61,108 nt of DNA from Oscillospiraceae bacterium (GCA_900752435.1 CAADVD010000037.1:1-61108); one strand, 5' to 3'; shown: positions 9,237 to 17,680, counted from the stretch's first letter. Translations and numbers: made by a program. The notes: generated by a model not told the origin, from the letters alone.

Positions 9237-9266
9237 ATTATACTACAACCCACCTGTCCTTTACAA
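9237..9266 (-). promoter_or_regulatory. sigma-A-type promoter of valS
   Basis: TTGTAA and TATAAT are separated by 18 nt, and the -10 lies about 60 nt before the valS ATG. The short leader contains a small hairpin (TCGGA...TCCGA) but no T-box. Confidence 0.65.
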
Positions 9267-9384
9267 GCAAAATCGAAAGAAATTAAGATAAATTGTGTTT
9301 GGAGACTGCAAAGGAATAAGAAATCTCATTTTTTCATATCCTATTTTGTTCATCCCCCGAATTTCAATGCAATAAGGAATAAAT

Positions 9385-9411
9385 GGGTCGATGTGGGCAT
9401 CGACACCCTAC
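9385..9411 (-). repeat. REP-like GTAGGG palindrome, copy 1
   Basis: Read on the minus strand: GTAGGG, then a GTCGATG/CATCGAC inverted pair. It belongs to the same family as the copies at 9437, 48449 and 48624. Confidence 0.6.
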
Positions 9412-9436
9412 ACATATTTTCTATTTTATTACACTA

Positions 9437-9465
9437 CCGTAGGGGACGATGCCTTTCATCGTCCC
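9437..9465 (+). repeat. REP-like GTAGGGG palindrome, copy 2
   Basis: CCGTAGGGGACGATG followed by CATCGTCCC makes a GGGACGATG/CATCGTCCC stem with a short loop. It lies 26 nt from copy 1 in opposite orientation. Confidence 0.65.
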
Positions 9466-9636
9466 TTATCCGAGCATCAAATTAACCAGTTCCCTGTATC
9501 ATCGAACGGTGCATCCAACTGTCCTGAAAAACAAACGTATTCATGCAGCCATCAGCCCCTTACAAATTCCTCGTAAAAATATATTTTTTTAACAAGATGT
9601 AACCCTTTTTTACCTTTACTTTTCCTTTTCGATGAT

Positions 9637-9653
9637 GTATGATGAAATCATAC
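9637..9653. promoter_or_regulatory. palindrome upstream of the VanW-type gene, possible operator
   Basis: GTATGAT-GAA-ATCATAC is a perfect inverted repeat with 7-nt arms, about 75 nt before the start codon. It is directly followed by GGAATC...GATTCC. The sequence alone cannot separate an operator from a leader hairpin. Confidence 0.35.
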
Positions 9654-9726
9654 GGAATCCATCAAAAGTGCGATTCCCTTGCACAAAAACCTAGCCTGCA
9701 ACCCCATTCTGGGAGGAATCAAAACC

Positions 9727-11208
9727 ATGAAACAAACAGCACCGGACACACAAAATATTCCCACCTCTCCAAACAATTCCACGGGCGGACACCCTTCTAC
9801 AGACCATACGCCGCCAATTAAGGAAAAGAACCCGAAAAAATGGATTTTAATCGGCATCATTGCCGTTGCGGCGGCGCTCGTCATTGGCGGAAGCGTATGG
9901 GGCGTCAACAAATACAGGGAACAACAATACGATGAAACCGTCAACGTGGATACGTTTTACAACGGCATTGTGGTGAACAGCGTTGAACTGGGCGGCAAGA
10001 CCAAAGAACAGGCTGCCGAAGAGCTCAAAGCGCTCGAACCCACCCTGCGCGGCAGTGCCAACGTCACCCTGACCTATGGCGACCACGCCTACACGTTTAC
10101 GCCGGATGATTTTACCTATACATACAATACAGAAGAGATTTTGGAAGAAGCCTACGAGGTCGGCCGTGACGGCAGCATCAAAGAGCGCTACAAAGAAATC
10201 AAATCGCTGGAAAAAGAACCCGCAACCTTTACCATCACCGCAACTGTTTCCGAAGACAGTGTACGCGAAAAAATCGCACAAATTGCCGCTGAACTCGATT
10301 GTGACCCAAAAGAATCCCGTGTCAGCTCCTTTGATCCATTTGGCGACACTATGTTTACCTTTGAAGAAGGACAGGACGGCGTCAAAGTGGATCAAGACAG
10401 CGCATTCACCACCCTATTGAGCGCCCTGCAGAACGGTTCCCAGGAAAGCATCGAACTGCCGGTTACCGTGACGCCGCACACCCGCACCATCGAAGAAGCG
10501 CAGGCAGCTACCCAACTGGTCAGCAGTTTTTCCACCACCTCCACCAACAACGCCAACGCCAATTCCAACATGAATTTGGCGCTCCAAAATATCAACGGCA
10601 CCATTGTCGAACCGGGCGCTACCTTCTCCTTTAACGGCATTGTCGGCGACAGCACGACAGCCGCAGGCGGCTGGCTTCCGGCAGGCGCGATTTCCCAAGG
10701 TAAGCTGATTCAGGAATACGGCGGCGGTATCTGTCAGGCTTCCACCACGCTGTATGGTGCGGTGCTCCGCGCAGACTTGGAGGTCGCCGAACGCCACTGT
10801 CATCGTTGGCCGTCCAGCTATGTGCCAATCGGTCAGGACGCCAGCATCGACTATGGCAACTTGGACTTCCAATTTGTCAACAACACAGATTATCAAGTGT
10901 TTATCCGCGCTTGGATGAGCGGCGTCACCTTGAATGTGGAAATTTACGGCAAGCACCCTGATACATGGGATACCATCGAGGTATACTCCGAACAGACTGC
11001 CACCTTGACGCCGGACGCAACCATCTACAAGGATGACCCGTCTTTGCCAAAAGGCACGGAAGAAATCGAAGTGAGCTCGCGTTATGGTTCCGAAGCGGAA
11101 GGCAGCAAGATTTACTATAAAGATGGCGTACAAGTGGATTCCGAAGCCATTGACTCTTCCTATTATGCACCTGTACAGGGCATTGTTCGCGTTGGAACGG
11201 GCGAATAG
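9727..11208 (+). CDS. VanW-family protein with peptidoglycan-binding-type repeats
   Basis: A 493-residue envelope protein. Residues 1-37 are cytosolic, residues 40-60 form one membrane helix (ILIGIIAVAAALVIGG), and the rest is extracellular. Two PG_binding_4-like repeats (from VVNSVELGGKTKEQAAEEL, and the section near residue 200) are followed by a VanW domain recognised by GATFSFNGIVGD, GGGICQASTTLYGAV and ADLEVAERHCHRWPS. VanW domains are linked to glycopeptide resistance loci and cell-wall proteins, but their biochemical role is unknown. The ATG at 9727 follows GGGAGGA by nine bases; an in-frame extension upstream lacks such support. It is the first gene of a plus-strand pair with a GP-PDE, separated by a terminator. 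Confidence 0.9.
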   Translation: MKQTAPDTQNIPTSPNNSTGGHPSTDHTPPIKEKNPKKWILIGIIAVAAALVIGGSVWGVNKYREQQYDETVNVDTFYNGIVVNSVELGGKTKEQAAEELKALEPTLRGSANVTLTYGDHAYTFTPDDFTYTYNTEEILEEAYEVGRDGSIKERYKEIKSLEKEPATFTITATVSEDSVREKIAQIAAELDCDPKESRVSSFDPFGDTMFTFEEGQDGVKVDQDSAFTTLLSALQNGSQESIELPVTVTPHTRTIEEAQAATQLVSSFSTTSTNNANANSNMNLALQNINGTIVEPGATFSFNGIVGDSTTAAGGWLPAGAISQGKLIQEYGGGICQASTTLYGAVLRADLEVAERHCHRWPSSYVPIGQDASIDYGNLDFQFVNNTDYQVFIRAWMSGVTLNVEIYGKHPDTWDTIEVYSEQTATLTPDATIYKDDPSLPKGTEEIEVSSRYGSEAEGSKIYYKDGVQVDSEAIDSSYYAPVQGIVRVGTGE

Positions 11209-11265
11209 AATCGGCATTTTTCAGTATAAAAATTGATTTTTTAAATTTGCAGGACTTCCTGCATG

Positions 11266-11317
11266 CTCCTGCAAAAACAGTGGGATTCTTTTCCTGCTGT
11301 TTGCAGGAGTTTTCTTT
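11266..11317 (+). terminator. intrinsic terminator after the VanW-type gene
   Basis: CTCCTGCAAA...CAG pairs with CTGTTTGCAGGAG, followed by TTTTCTTTT. It lies between the VanW-type gene and the GP-PDE start. Confidence 0.8.
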
Positions 11318-11364
11318 TCGTGTTTCTGCATTGCCCATCCGTATTTGACAAAGGAGTGTATTTT

Positions 11365-12090
11365 ATGACTAAAAACATCGCTCATCGCGGATTCAGCGGA
11401 CGCTATCCGGAAAATACCATGCTCGCCTTTCAACAGGCATTGGCAGCCGGCTGTGACGGCATCGAATTGGATGTTCACTTAACCCGCGACGGTCACGTTG
11501 TGATCATCCACGATGAATCCATCGACCGCACCACCAATGGCAAAGGGCTTGTCCGCGATTACACGCTGGAAGAACTCCAAACCTTTGACGCTTATGGCAA
11601 ATTCCAAGGAGAATATGGCTTTCAGCATATTCCTACTCTGGAAGAGTACTTTGATTTGGTCGCGCAATCGCCCATTTTTACCAATATCGAGCTGAAAAAC
11701 AACATTTACTACTACACCGGATTAGAAGAAAAAGTGATTGCGCTCATTCGCCGCTATCGATTGGAGGAGCGTGTCCTGTTTTCCTCCTTCAATCACTGCT
11801 CCATGCTGCTTTGTAAGCGCTTGGCACCGGAGATTCCCACCGGTTTTTTGACCGACGAACCGATTGGCAACGCCGGCATTTACGTCCGCAAATTCGGTGC
11901 GGATTTTTGGCACCCGAATTTTCAAAAGCTTACACAGGAGGAAATCGCCACGTGTCAAGCGCAAGGCGTTGGCATCAACGCTTGGACGGTCAACAAGCAA
12001 GTCGATATGAAGCGGTTGACGGCTCTTGCGTTTCATGGTGTGATTACCAATTTTCCTGACCGAATGGAAAAAGTGCAGAAAATCAAGTGA
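11365..12090 (+). CDS. glycerophosphodiester phosphodiesterase
   Basis: A 241-residue GDPD-family TIM-barrel enzyme that releases glycerol-3-phosphate from glycerophosphodiesters. The metal and catalytic residues are visible: HRG at 7-9, ELD at 34-36, and HD at 49-50 followed by SIDRTTNG. There is no signal peptide, so it is cytosolic, like UgpQ/YqiK types. The ATG at 11365 has AAAGGAG eight bases upstream; the frame remains open to 11263 across the preceding terminator. It has its own terminator downstream. The substrate is not resolved by sequence. Confidence 0.93.
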   Translation: MTKNIAHRGFSGRYPENTMLAFQQALAAGCDGIELDVHLTRDGHVVIIHDESIDRTTNGKGLVRDYTLEELQTFDAYGKFQGEYGFQHIPTLEEYFDLVAQSPIFTNIELKNNIYYYTGLEEKVIALIRRYRLEERVLFSSFNHCSMLLCKRLAPEIPTGFLTDEPIGNAGIYVRKFGADFWHPNFQKLTQEEIATCQAQGVGINAWTVNKQVDMKRLTALAFHGVITNFPDRMEKVQKIK

Positions 12091-12113
12091 AAGGATGGAA
12101 TTTAAAAAGTCCT

Positions 12114-12176
12114 TTCACTATACCCTCAAAAATGGCGAAAAGTTGCACGTGAATGTGCAACTTTTCGTTTTTGTTT
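12114..12176 (+). terminator. terminator of the GP-PDE gene, member of a repeated element
   Basis: CGAAAAGTTGCAC/GTGCAACTTTTCG with a six-base loop is followed by TTTTTGTTT (12136-12176). The preceding CACTATACCCTCAAAAA block is repeated with the stem, imperfectly, at 48490-48537 after the PBP gene. Confidence 0.8.
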
Positions 12177-12185
12177 AGAGAATGT

Positions 12186-12458
12186 TTACAAAGCAACGAC
12201 TTGTATGGGCGCTTTCTTGCTTCCGTTCGGCCCGGCAAAAACGATAATTTCCGGTTTTTTAAGCATACTCTTTCCTCCCATTAGGATATTCCAAATAGGG
12301 AGTTTTTTGTCAAAATCGTATTTCGCAATAGGGAGGCCTTTTATCTTTTTGATCTCATTTTCAATTCGGACAGCTTCTTCAAAGCGTTTGGTCAGTTCTT
12401 CATCTGAAACACCACAGGTAAAATCCAATTCATTTTGTTCTGACATATTCACAGCCAC
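12186..12458 (-). pseudogene. remnant of a zeta-type toxin-antitoxin pair
   Basis: The open frame (90 codons) fuses two broken genes. The first part, to about KGLPIAKYDFDKK, resembles small antitoxin-like proteins that precede zeta-family kinases. In the neighbouring frame the sequence continues YLEYPNGRKEYA and stops at a TAA that overlaps an ATG (TATGCTTAA) with GGGAGGA just upstream. This looks like the original antitoxin end and toxin start. From that ATG comes KKPEIIVFAGPNGS, a zeta-type P-loop start, but it runs out after KKAPIQVVAL: the G-K-S/T and the whole kinase are lost. I infer a single-base frameshift in the antitoxin and a deletion of the toxin. Family assignment is by pattern only. 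Confidence 0.6.
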
Positions 12459-12548
12459 CTCCTAATTTAGCATAACATCTTTTTAGAAAAAATTGATGGA
12501 CTTTTTCTAAACAAAAGAAAAAAGCCGTATACTGAATTTTTAAAAAGT

Positions 12549-12589
12549 CGCAAGTTGCAATAGTAACAAAGTTGCTATTGCAATTTGCG
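12549..12589. repeat. inverted repeat of the TTGCAA family
   Basis: CGCAAGTTGCAATAG and CTATTGCAATTTGCG pair at 14 of 15 positions around a short spacer, followed by AAATTTAAAATTTC. It resembles the AATTTGCAA tracts elsewhere in the window. Confidence 0.5.
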
Positions 12590-12624
12590 AAATTTAAAAT
12601 TTCAAAATATTAGAAGAAACGACC

Positions 12625-12664
12625 AAGCGCCGATGCAGTTCACATCCCTACTGCATCGGCGCTT
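12625..12664 (-). terminator. terminator of the small membrane protein gene
   Basis: AAGCGCCGATGCAGT and its exact complement flank a ten-base loop, followed on the minus strand by GGTCGTTTCTTC. The stem begins a few bases after the stop codon at 12667. Confidence 0.75.
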
Positions 12665-12666
12665 CC

Positions 12667-13017
12667 CTATTCTTTTTTGACCGGCAATTGCTTGAGCAGC
12701 GTCTCTTCCGTGCAGTAAACCACGCCGTCCAAATCCTGCGCCAGCACCTTGGCAATCCGCTGTCCCTCCGCATCCAAACCGCGGTCAAGCAACAGAACGA
12801 TATCGCTTTCGTAACAGTCCCATTTGGCTTGGTGATGCAAAAAGCGAATCAATAGCTCCACATCGTCCACGCCGCCGTCCAGTGGACACAGCAGGAGCTG
12901 TTCCACCTTTTGTTTGGGGCGGTACAGCTTGAACGACAAGAAACGCACCGTTTCAAACAACCCGATAACGCCGAACACCGTGAACAGAATGTACGCAAAA
13001 AGTTCCATGGTTTTCAC
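12667..13017 (-). CDS. small membrane-anchored protein of unknown function
   Basis: A 116-residue protein with one N-terminal hydrophobic helix (about residues 4-26, LFAYILFTVFGVIGLFETV) and a soluble domain of alternating strands and helices (PLDGGVDDVELLIRFL, DIVLLLDRGLDAEGQRIAKVLAQDL). No motif is recognised. A GTG start with GGGGAGAAAGG just upstream is used; an ATG three codons later is equally acceptable. Similar membrane-anchored proteins occur in Clostridia without assigned role. It stands alone with its own terminator. Confidence 0.7.
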   Translation of the reverse strand: MKTMELFAYILFTVFGVIGLFETVRFLSFKLYRPKQKVEQLLLCPLDGGVDDVELLIRFLHHQAKWDCYESDIVLLLDRGLDAEGQRIAKVLAQDLDGVVYCTEETLLKQLPVKKE

Positions 13018-13109
13018 CCTTTCTCCCCGAAACGAACCTATTTATCTTAGTATATGGTTTATTTTGGAAAAGGGTGCTGACAGATACAGCGTGCCTGCCG
13101 GCAAACATA

Positions 13110-14216
13110 CTAATGCAAATGCTTGTCTAAGAAGCTCAAACAGATTTGATTCAGCTTTTTCAACGTTTCCTGCGGCTTTTCCTTGGGTGATTGCCCATCA
13201 AAGACCATGGTCAAAAAGGGCGATGTCAGCGAGAAATCCGTTAAGGAAAAGTGACCGATGCCGGAAAGATACACGTTTTGCGCAATGTCTGATTGCTCTT
13301 CCAGCAAACGCGCATTTTCCGCATATTGCTTCCATTCCGTCAAATGTTCCCACGAAGCATCAGAATACACGTTCAGCACAGGAACCGGATAAGGCGATTC
13401 ATCGAACCGAATCGTACCATCGTTGCAGACTTCCTGCATGTCGCACAGAAACGGCGCTTCCAGCGAAACGACGGCGGATATATCCTCGCGCTGACGGCCG
13501 ACGCCAAGTGCCGCAGAACCGCCCAGTGAATGACCGGCAACGGCAATTTTTTCGGGATTGATTCGGCGATAGACGGAAAGCTGGATATCGTCGACGCGAA
13601 TCTTTGACAGAATGGTATCCAGTACGAAATTCAGGTCGCCTGTGCGGATGTCCATCCACTTCTGCGCATAGGCAATTGCTTGCTGGGGATTTTTATGGAA
13701 ATCGGAATCGGCAATTTCTTTCATAAATTCTCCGCTGACCCGAACCGTTTTTCCATTCGACTGCTTGGTGGAAAAGCACTGGTAGGTGTGGTCGACGGCG
13801 CAAACGACATAGCCATGACTGGCCAATTCGCGGTAGAGTGATTCGTTGCTTTCCTTTACGCCAAAGCTTCCATGGGAAAATAACACAAGCGGGCAGGTGT
13901 GCCCTGCTTCGCAGTCCTGTGGATACCAGAAGGAAACGGAAAGTTCCCGATGACTTCCGTCGCCAGCGTAACTTTCCAGACGATTGGGGTCGGTATAAAA
14001 GCTGTCTTCACGGGATACGGTATAGCGGCCGGTTGTTTCCACGGGCGTTGATTTCGGGAACAGCAAGAGCCATCCAGTGGCAATCAACAGCAGAAATGAT
14101 AGGACGGCACACAGATAGCCAGCGGGAACGTGGTTCGTTTTGCGAATTAAACAGTAGAGAAACAAAAAAAGTTCCACTGCCATTGAGAATAACAACAGAA
14201 TATGCCGCATTTTCAT
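13110..14216 (-). CDS. alpha/beta hydrolase, PAF-acetylhydrolase-like, membrane-anchored
   Basis: A 368-residue protein with three hydrophobic helices in the first about 60 residues, then an alpha/beta hydrolase domain. The oxyanion region is LVLFSHGSFGVKES and the nucleophile elbow is GHSLGG. The domain looks like the platelet-activating-factor acetylhydrolase or dienelactone hydrolase branch and probably cleaves an ester or lipid-like substrate. The start ATG overlaps the stop of the upstream TetR gene (ATGA), so the two are translationally coupled and the hydrolase is likely under the TetR promoter. The substrate is unknown. Confidence 0.85.
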   Translation of the reverse strand: MKMRHILLLFSMAVELFLFLYCLIRKTNHVPAGYLCAVLSFLLLIATGWLLLFPKSTPVETTGRYTVSREDSFYTDPNRLESYAGDGSHRELSVSFWYPQDCEAGHTCPLVLFSHGSFGVKESNESLYRELASHGYVVCAVDHTYQCFSTKQSNGKTVRVSGEFMKEIADSDFHKNPQQAIAYAQKWMDIRTGDLNFVLDTILSKIRVDDIQLSVYRRINPEKIAVAGHSLGGSAALGVGRQREDISAVVSLEAPFLCDMQEVCNDGTIRFDESPYPVPVLNVYSDASWEHLTEWKQYAENARLLEEQSDIAQNVYLSGIGHFSLTDFSLTSPFLTMVFDGQSPKEKPQETLKKLNQICLSFLDKHLH

Positions 14217-14836
14217 GTTTCTCCTCCCGCTGTAAGTGGATTTTTTAGCGAGTCTATTTTCGATGGGTGTACGCCTGCTTGCAGTAAAAATGCGTCGGCG
14301 GCTTTGTTGACCATCTCCATTACCTGCGCTTTTGTGGACTGCATGACACCGGACGCGATGAGTGCGGCCAGTCCGTGGGTATAGATAATGGTATTTTGCA
14401 AATATCGGCTTGCCCTTTCCCGTGGAATGTCAAGATATGCCGTGATGCGGTCAATTAGTTGGGCGTTTTCCTCGTCGATAATCAAGACATCCAGATTGTT
14501 TGCACAGTAACCATTGTGGCCGTCCAGATACAAAAAGCGAAAGAGATTGGGCTCATCAAAGGCAATGTTGATATAGGAGACTCCGACCTCCGCAAAGGCT
14601 TCGATTCCATTTTCGGATGAGGGGCACATTTTTTGATTGGCATAGGACAGCGCATAGTCCGTCAGCGCTTTGCGCAGTCCCTCCATATTGCCGAAGTGCC
14701 ACGATATGGGCTGGGTGGAACTTCCCAGCTCGTTCGCAAGCGCTTTGATGTTCAGCGCGGCATAACCCTCACGAATCAACAGGTTTAACGCGGCCTGTAA
14801 AATGCGTTCTTTTCCGATTTTCGGACTGCTTGGCAT
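14213..14836 (-). CDS. TetR-family transcriptional regulator
   Basis: A 207-residue regulator with an N-terminal helix-turn-helix (ERILQAALNLLIREGYAALNIKALANELGSSTQPISWHFGNMEGL, in shorter pieces) and an all-helical ligand domain. TQPISWHFGNMEGLRKALTDY is close to the TetR recognition-helix pattern. It is first in a two-gene operon with the hydrolase. The promoter just upstream contains repeated palindromic boxes, which is good evidence for autoregulation. Confidence 0.93.
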   Translation of the reverse strand: MPSSPKIGKERILQAALNLLIREGYAALNIKALANELGSSTQPISWHFGNMEGLRKALTDYALSYANQKMCPSSENGIEAFAEVGVSYINIAFDEPNLFRFLYLDGHNGYCANNLDVLIIDEENAQLIDRITAYLDIPRERASRYLQNTIIYTHGLAALIASGVMQSTKAQVMEMVNKAADAFLLQAGVHPSKIDSLKNPLTAGGET

Positions 14837-14862
14837 TGAATATTCCTCTTTCTATCAATCAA

Positions 14863-14888
14863 TTTACTGTAAATTAGTTTATTGTAAA
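14863..14888. promoter_or_regulatory. tandem TetR operators
   Basis: TTTACTGTAAA (14863-14873, a perfect palindrome) and TTTATTGTAAA (14878-14888) are spaced 15 bp centre to centre, with a third partial box TTTATTTACAT next to them. They lie immediately downstream of the promoter -10, as expected for steric repression. Confidence 0.75.
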
Positions 14889-14897
14889 TTTATTTAC

Positions 14898-14926
14898 ATT
14901 ATAAGAGGATTTGCTTTCTTTGTCAA
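14898..14926 (-). promoter_or_regulatory. consensus sigma-A promoter of the tetR-hydrolase operon
   Basis: A perfect TTGACA and a perfect TATAAT with a 17-nt spacer; the -10 is about 60 nt before the tetR start. It is followed by the palindromic boxes, so a strong promoter appears to be held by its own repressor. Confidence 0.92.
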
Positions 14927-14948
14927 GGAAAATTTTTGAGACAACAAT

Positions 14949-14987
14949 AAAAATCACCAGCCTTTTATTAGAAAGACTGGCGATTTT
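14949..14987 (-). terminator. terminator of the nitrilase-family gene
   Basis: AAAATCGCCAGTCTTT pairs imperfectly with AAAAGGCTGGTGATTTT and continues into TTATTG on the minus strand. It also insulates the tetR promoter. Confidence 0.75.
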
Positions 14988-14999
14988 ATCAAAAAGTGA

Positions 15000-15824
15000 T
15001 TACTGTGGCTTTTTCCAAGTGACTTCATAGAGGTCACGGCGTTTGGCACTCATCAGCGGAAGCTGTTGGCGCACGCGGCGGTTTTCCTCAAAATCCAAGG
15101 TAACCAACAGGGTTTCTTCCTTCGTGGCGGCTCGCGCTTCTACCGTGCCCCACGGCGAGGTTAGAATGGAGTTGGCGTAAGAAACGTACACGCCGTCCGC
15201 ATCGCGTGCCGAAGCAACACCGGCACAAAAAAGCTGGTTGTCCACTGCACGCTGGCAAAACAACTGTACCCAGTGCATCGGGCCAGTGGTCATGTTGAAG
15301 GAGGCTGGCACAACGACAAGCTCTGCACCTGCTTGTGCCATCAAGGTGAACAGTTCCGGAAAGCGGATGTCAAAACAGATGCACACGCCGATTTTGCCGA
15401 ATTCAGTATCAAAGACAGTGACCTCGTTACCGGCTTCAAAGGTGTCGGATTCACAGAATTTTTGGCGGCCATGAATGTCGATGTCAAACAGGTGCATTTT
15501 GCGGTGACGCGCGATTTGATTGCCCTGCCGGTCAAAGACAAAGGAGGTGTTGTACAGGTGCACGCCGTCGCGCTCCGGCATACTGCCGGCAATGAGATAG
15601 ACCCCATTTTCTTTGGCCGCTTCGCTCATGGCGGTCCAGATGGCGCCGCCTTTTGGCTCGGCGTTTTGGACAAAGTAAAAGTTCGCATAGGGACAGCAGA
15701 ACATTTCCGGCAACGCCACCATGTCCGCGCCCGAACGGGCAGCTTGAGCAATTTGGGCTTTGGCGGAGGCGAGGTTCTGCGCCTTATTCATTCCCACCCG
15801 CATTTGGACAATGGCCAATTTCAT
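15000..15824 (-). CDS. carbon-nitrogen hydrolase (nitrilase/omega-amidase family)
   Basis: A 274-residue cytosolic amidase with the full catalytic triad: Glu40 (VALPEMF), Lys109 (RHRKMHLFD) and Cys150 (GVCICFDIRFPE). Length and the HLFDIDI segment match the Nit2/omega-amidase and deaminated-glutathione amidase subfamily, which hydrolyses alpha-keto amides such as 2-oxoglutaramate. The exact substrate is inference. The gene is flanked by a terminator downstream and is separate from pckG, so it seems to be a single-gene unit. Confidence 0.9.
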   Translation of the reverse strand: MKLAIVQMRVGMNKAQNLASAKAQIAQAARSGADMVALPEMFCCPYANFYFVQNAEPKGGAIWTAMSEAAKENGVYLIAGSMPERDGVHLYNTSFVFDRQGNQIARHRKMHLFDIDIHGRQKFCESDTFEAGNEVTVFDTEFGKIGVCICFDIRFPELFTLMAQAGAELVVVPASFNMTTGPMHWVQLFCQRAVDNQLFCAGVASARDADGVYVSYANSILTSPWGTVEARAATKEETLLVTLDFEENRRVRQQLPLMSAKRRDLYEVTWKKPQ

Positions 15825-15904
15825 GAATTCTTCCTCCCTGCAAATGAATCAAAAATCCCAAAACACCCCCATGTAGATACATGGGGGCGTTCTTATCAGG
15901 AAAA

Positions 15905-17680
15905 TTATGCGTTTGCCAATCTTTCTTCCAAAGCAGCAAGCTGATTTTTGAGTTCTTCCGGCAATTTGTCGCCAAATTTTGCGTAGAATTCATGGATGCC
16001 TTTGGCTTCTTCTTTCCACAGTTCTACGTCAACATTCAACAGGCCTTTGACGGTATCGAGATCAATGTCAAGACCTTCGATGTTGATGTCTTCCGGTTTC
16101 GGTTCATAACCAATCGGGGTTTCGACTGCATCGGCAGTACCTTTGCAGCGATCCACGATCCACATCAGGACACGCATGTTGTCGCCGAAGCCCGGCCAAA
16201 TGAAGTGACCTTCATCGTCGGTGCGGAACCAGTTAACGTTGAAGATTTTCGGTGCTTTGTCGCCGAGTTTTTCGCCCATTTCGAGCCAGTGTGCAAAGTA
16301 GTCGCCCATGTGGTAACCACAGAACGGCAGCATCGCCATCGGGTCACGGCGAACGACGCCAACTGCACCAGTAGCAGCAGCAGTGGTTTCAGAAGCCATG
16401 GTGGAACCAACGAATACACCGTGTTTCCAATCAAAGGACTGGTACACGAGCGGAGCGGTTTTGGCACGACGGCCGCCGAAGACCATAGCGGAAATCGGAA
16501 CACCCTGCGGATTGTTGAATTCTGGGCTGATGCACGGGCAGTTGATGGCCGGTGCAGTGAAACGGGAGTTCGGATGAGCGCCCTTTACATCGGAAGTTTT
16601 GCCGTTCCAAGGTTCGCCGGTCCAGTCGATTGCATTTTCCGGCGGATTCTTGTCAAGACCTTCCCACCAAACAGTGTTGTCTTCCAAATTGTGAGCCACG
16701 TTGGTGAAGATGGTGTTCTTTCTGGTGGAAGCCAATGCATTGTAGTTGGATTTTTCGTTGGTGCCAGGAGCAACGCCGAAGAAGCCGTTTTCCGGGTTGA
16801 TGGCATAAAGTCTGCCGTCTTCGCCCTGTTTCAGCCAAGCGATGTCGTCGCCAACGGTCCATACTTTGTAACCAGCATTTTTGTAGATAGCCGGCGGAAT
16901 GAGCATAGCCAGGTTGGTTTTACCGCATGCAGACGGGAACGCTGCGGAAATGTAGGTAACTTCGCCCTGCGGATTTTCGATGCCGAGGATGAGCATATGT
17001 TCAGCCATCCAGCCTTCGTTTTTACCCTGGTAGGAAGCAATGCGGAGAGCAAAGCATTTTTTGCCCAACAGCACGTTGCCGCCGTATGCGGAGTTGATGG
17101 ACCAAATGGTATTGTCTTCCGGGAAGTGTACGATGTAACGTTTTTCCGGATCGATGTCCGCTTTGGAGTGCAGGCCGCGTACGAAATCGTTGGAGGTTTC
17201 GCCGAGGTTTTCAAACGCCTGTTTGCCCATACGGGTCATGATGTCCATGTTCAGAACAACGTAGATGGAGTCGGTAAGCTCCACGCCCACTTTAGCAAGC
17301 GGAGAACCGATCGGACCCATGGAATATGGAATGACGTACATGGTACGGCCTTTCATTACGCCGTCGTACATCGGGGTCAATTTTGCATACATTTCTTTCG
17401 GATCGCACCAGTTGTTGGTCGGACCTGCGTCTTCTTCTTTTCTGGAGCAGATGAAAGTACGGGCTTCCACACGTGCAACGTCGTTCGGCAGAGTTCTGTG
17501 GAGCAAGCAGCCCGGCAGTTTCTCTTCGTTGAGTTTTTCCATTTCGCCGGAAGCGATGGCTTCTTCTCTCAAAGAGTTCAGCTGTTCTTCGGAACCGTCG
17601 ATCCAGACAACCTGATCCGGTTTACAGAGAGCAATCATTTCATCAACCCAATTGATGACGTTTTTGTTGCTTGTTAACAT
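15905..17680 (-). CDS. pckG: phosphoenolpyruvate carboxykinase (GTP)
   Basis: A 591-residue GTP-dependent PEPCK that interconverts oxaloacetate and PEP, in anaerobes often toward oxaloacetate formation as well as gluconeogenesis. The kinase P-loop is FPSACGKTNLAM, preceded by TYISAA. NSAYGGNVLLGKKCFALRIAS and RDPMAMLPFCGYHMGDYF are characteristic. The ATG at 17680 is chosen because AAAGGAGA lies seven bases upstream. The GTP-type enzyme is less usual in Firmicutes than the ATP-type. An antisense open frame of 598 codons runs along the whole gene and is a codon-bias artefact. A strong promoter with an overlapping inverted repeat lies upstream. Confidence 0.97.
   Translation of the reverse strand: MLTSNKNVINWVDEMIALCKPDQVVWIDGSEEQLNSLREEAIASGEMEKLNEEKLPGCLLHRTLPNDVARVEARTFICSRKEEDAGPTNNWCDPKEMYAKLTPMYDGVMKGRTMYVIPYSMGPIGSPLAKVGVELTDSIYVVLNMDIMTRMGKQAFENLGETSNDFVRGLHSKADIDPEKRYIVHFPEDNTIWSINSAYGGNVLLGKKCFALRIASYQGKNEGWMAEHMLILGIENPQGEVTYISAAFPSACGKTNLAMLIPPAIYKNAGYKVWTVGDDIAWLKQGEDGRLYAINPENGFFGVAPGTNEKSNYNALASTRKNTIFTNVAHNLEDNTVWWEGLDKNPPENAIDWTGEPWNGKTSDVKGAHPNSRFTAPAINCPCISPEFNNPQGVPISAMVFGGRRAKTAPLVYQSFDWKHGVFVGSTMASETTAAATGAVGVVRRDPMAMLPFCGYHMGDYFAHWLEMGEKLGDKAPKIFNVNWFRTDDEGHFIWPGFGDNMRVLMWIVDRCKGTADAVETPIGYEPKPEDINIEGLDIDLDTVKGLLNVDVELWKEEAKGIHEFYAKFGDKLPEELKNQLAALEERLANA

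Larger units (their letters stand above)
9267..9726. other. intergenic region between divergent valS and the VanW-type gene
   Basis: About 460 nt with no credible gene. It holds two REP-like palindromes (9385-9411 and 9437-9465), an AT-rich stretch, and a 17-nt perfect palindrome at 9637-9653 followed by a GGAATC...GATTCC inverted repeat. No strong plus-strand promoter match was identified. Confidence 0.6.

Noticed and set aside
15881..17677. A 598-codon open frame on the plus strand opposite pckG
   Set aside because: It mirrors the codon structure of a clear PEP carboxykinase gene, has no ribosome binding site and no recognisable domain. Long antisense frames are expected from the codon bias here.
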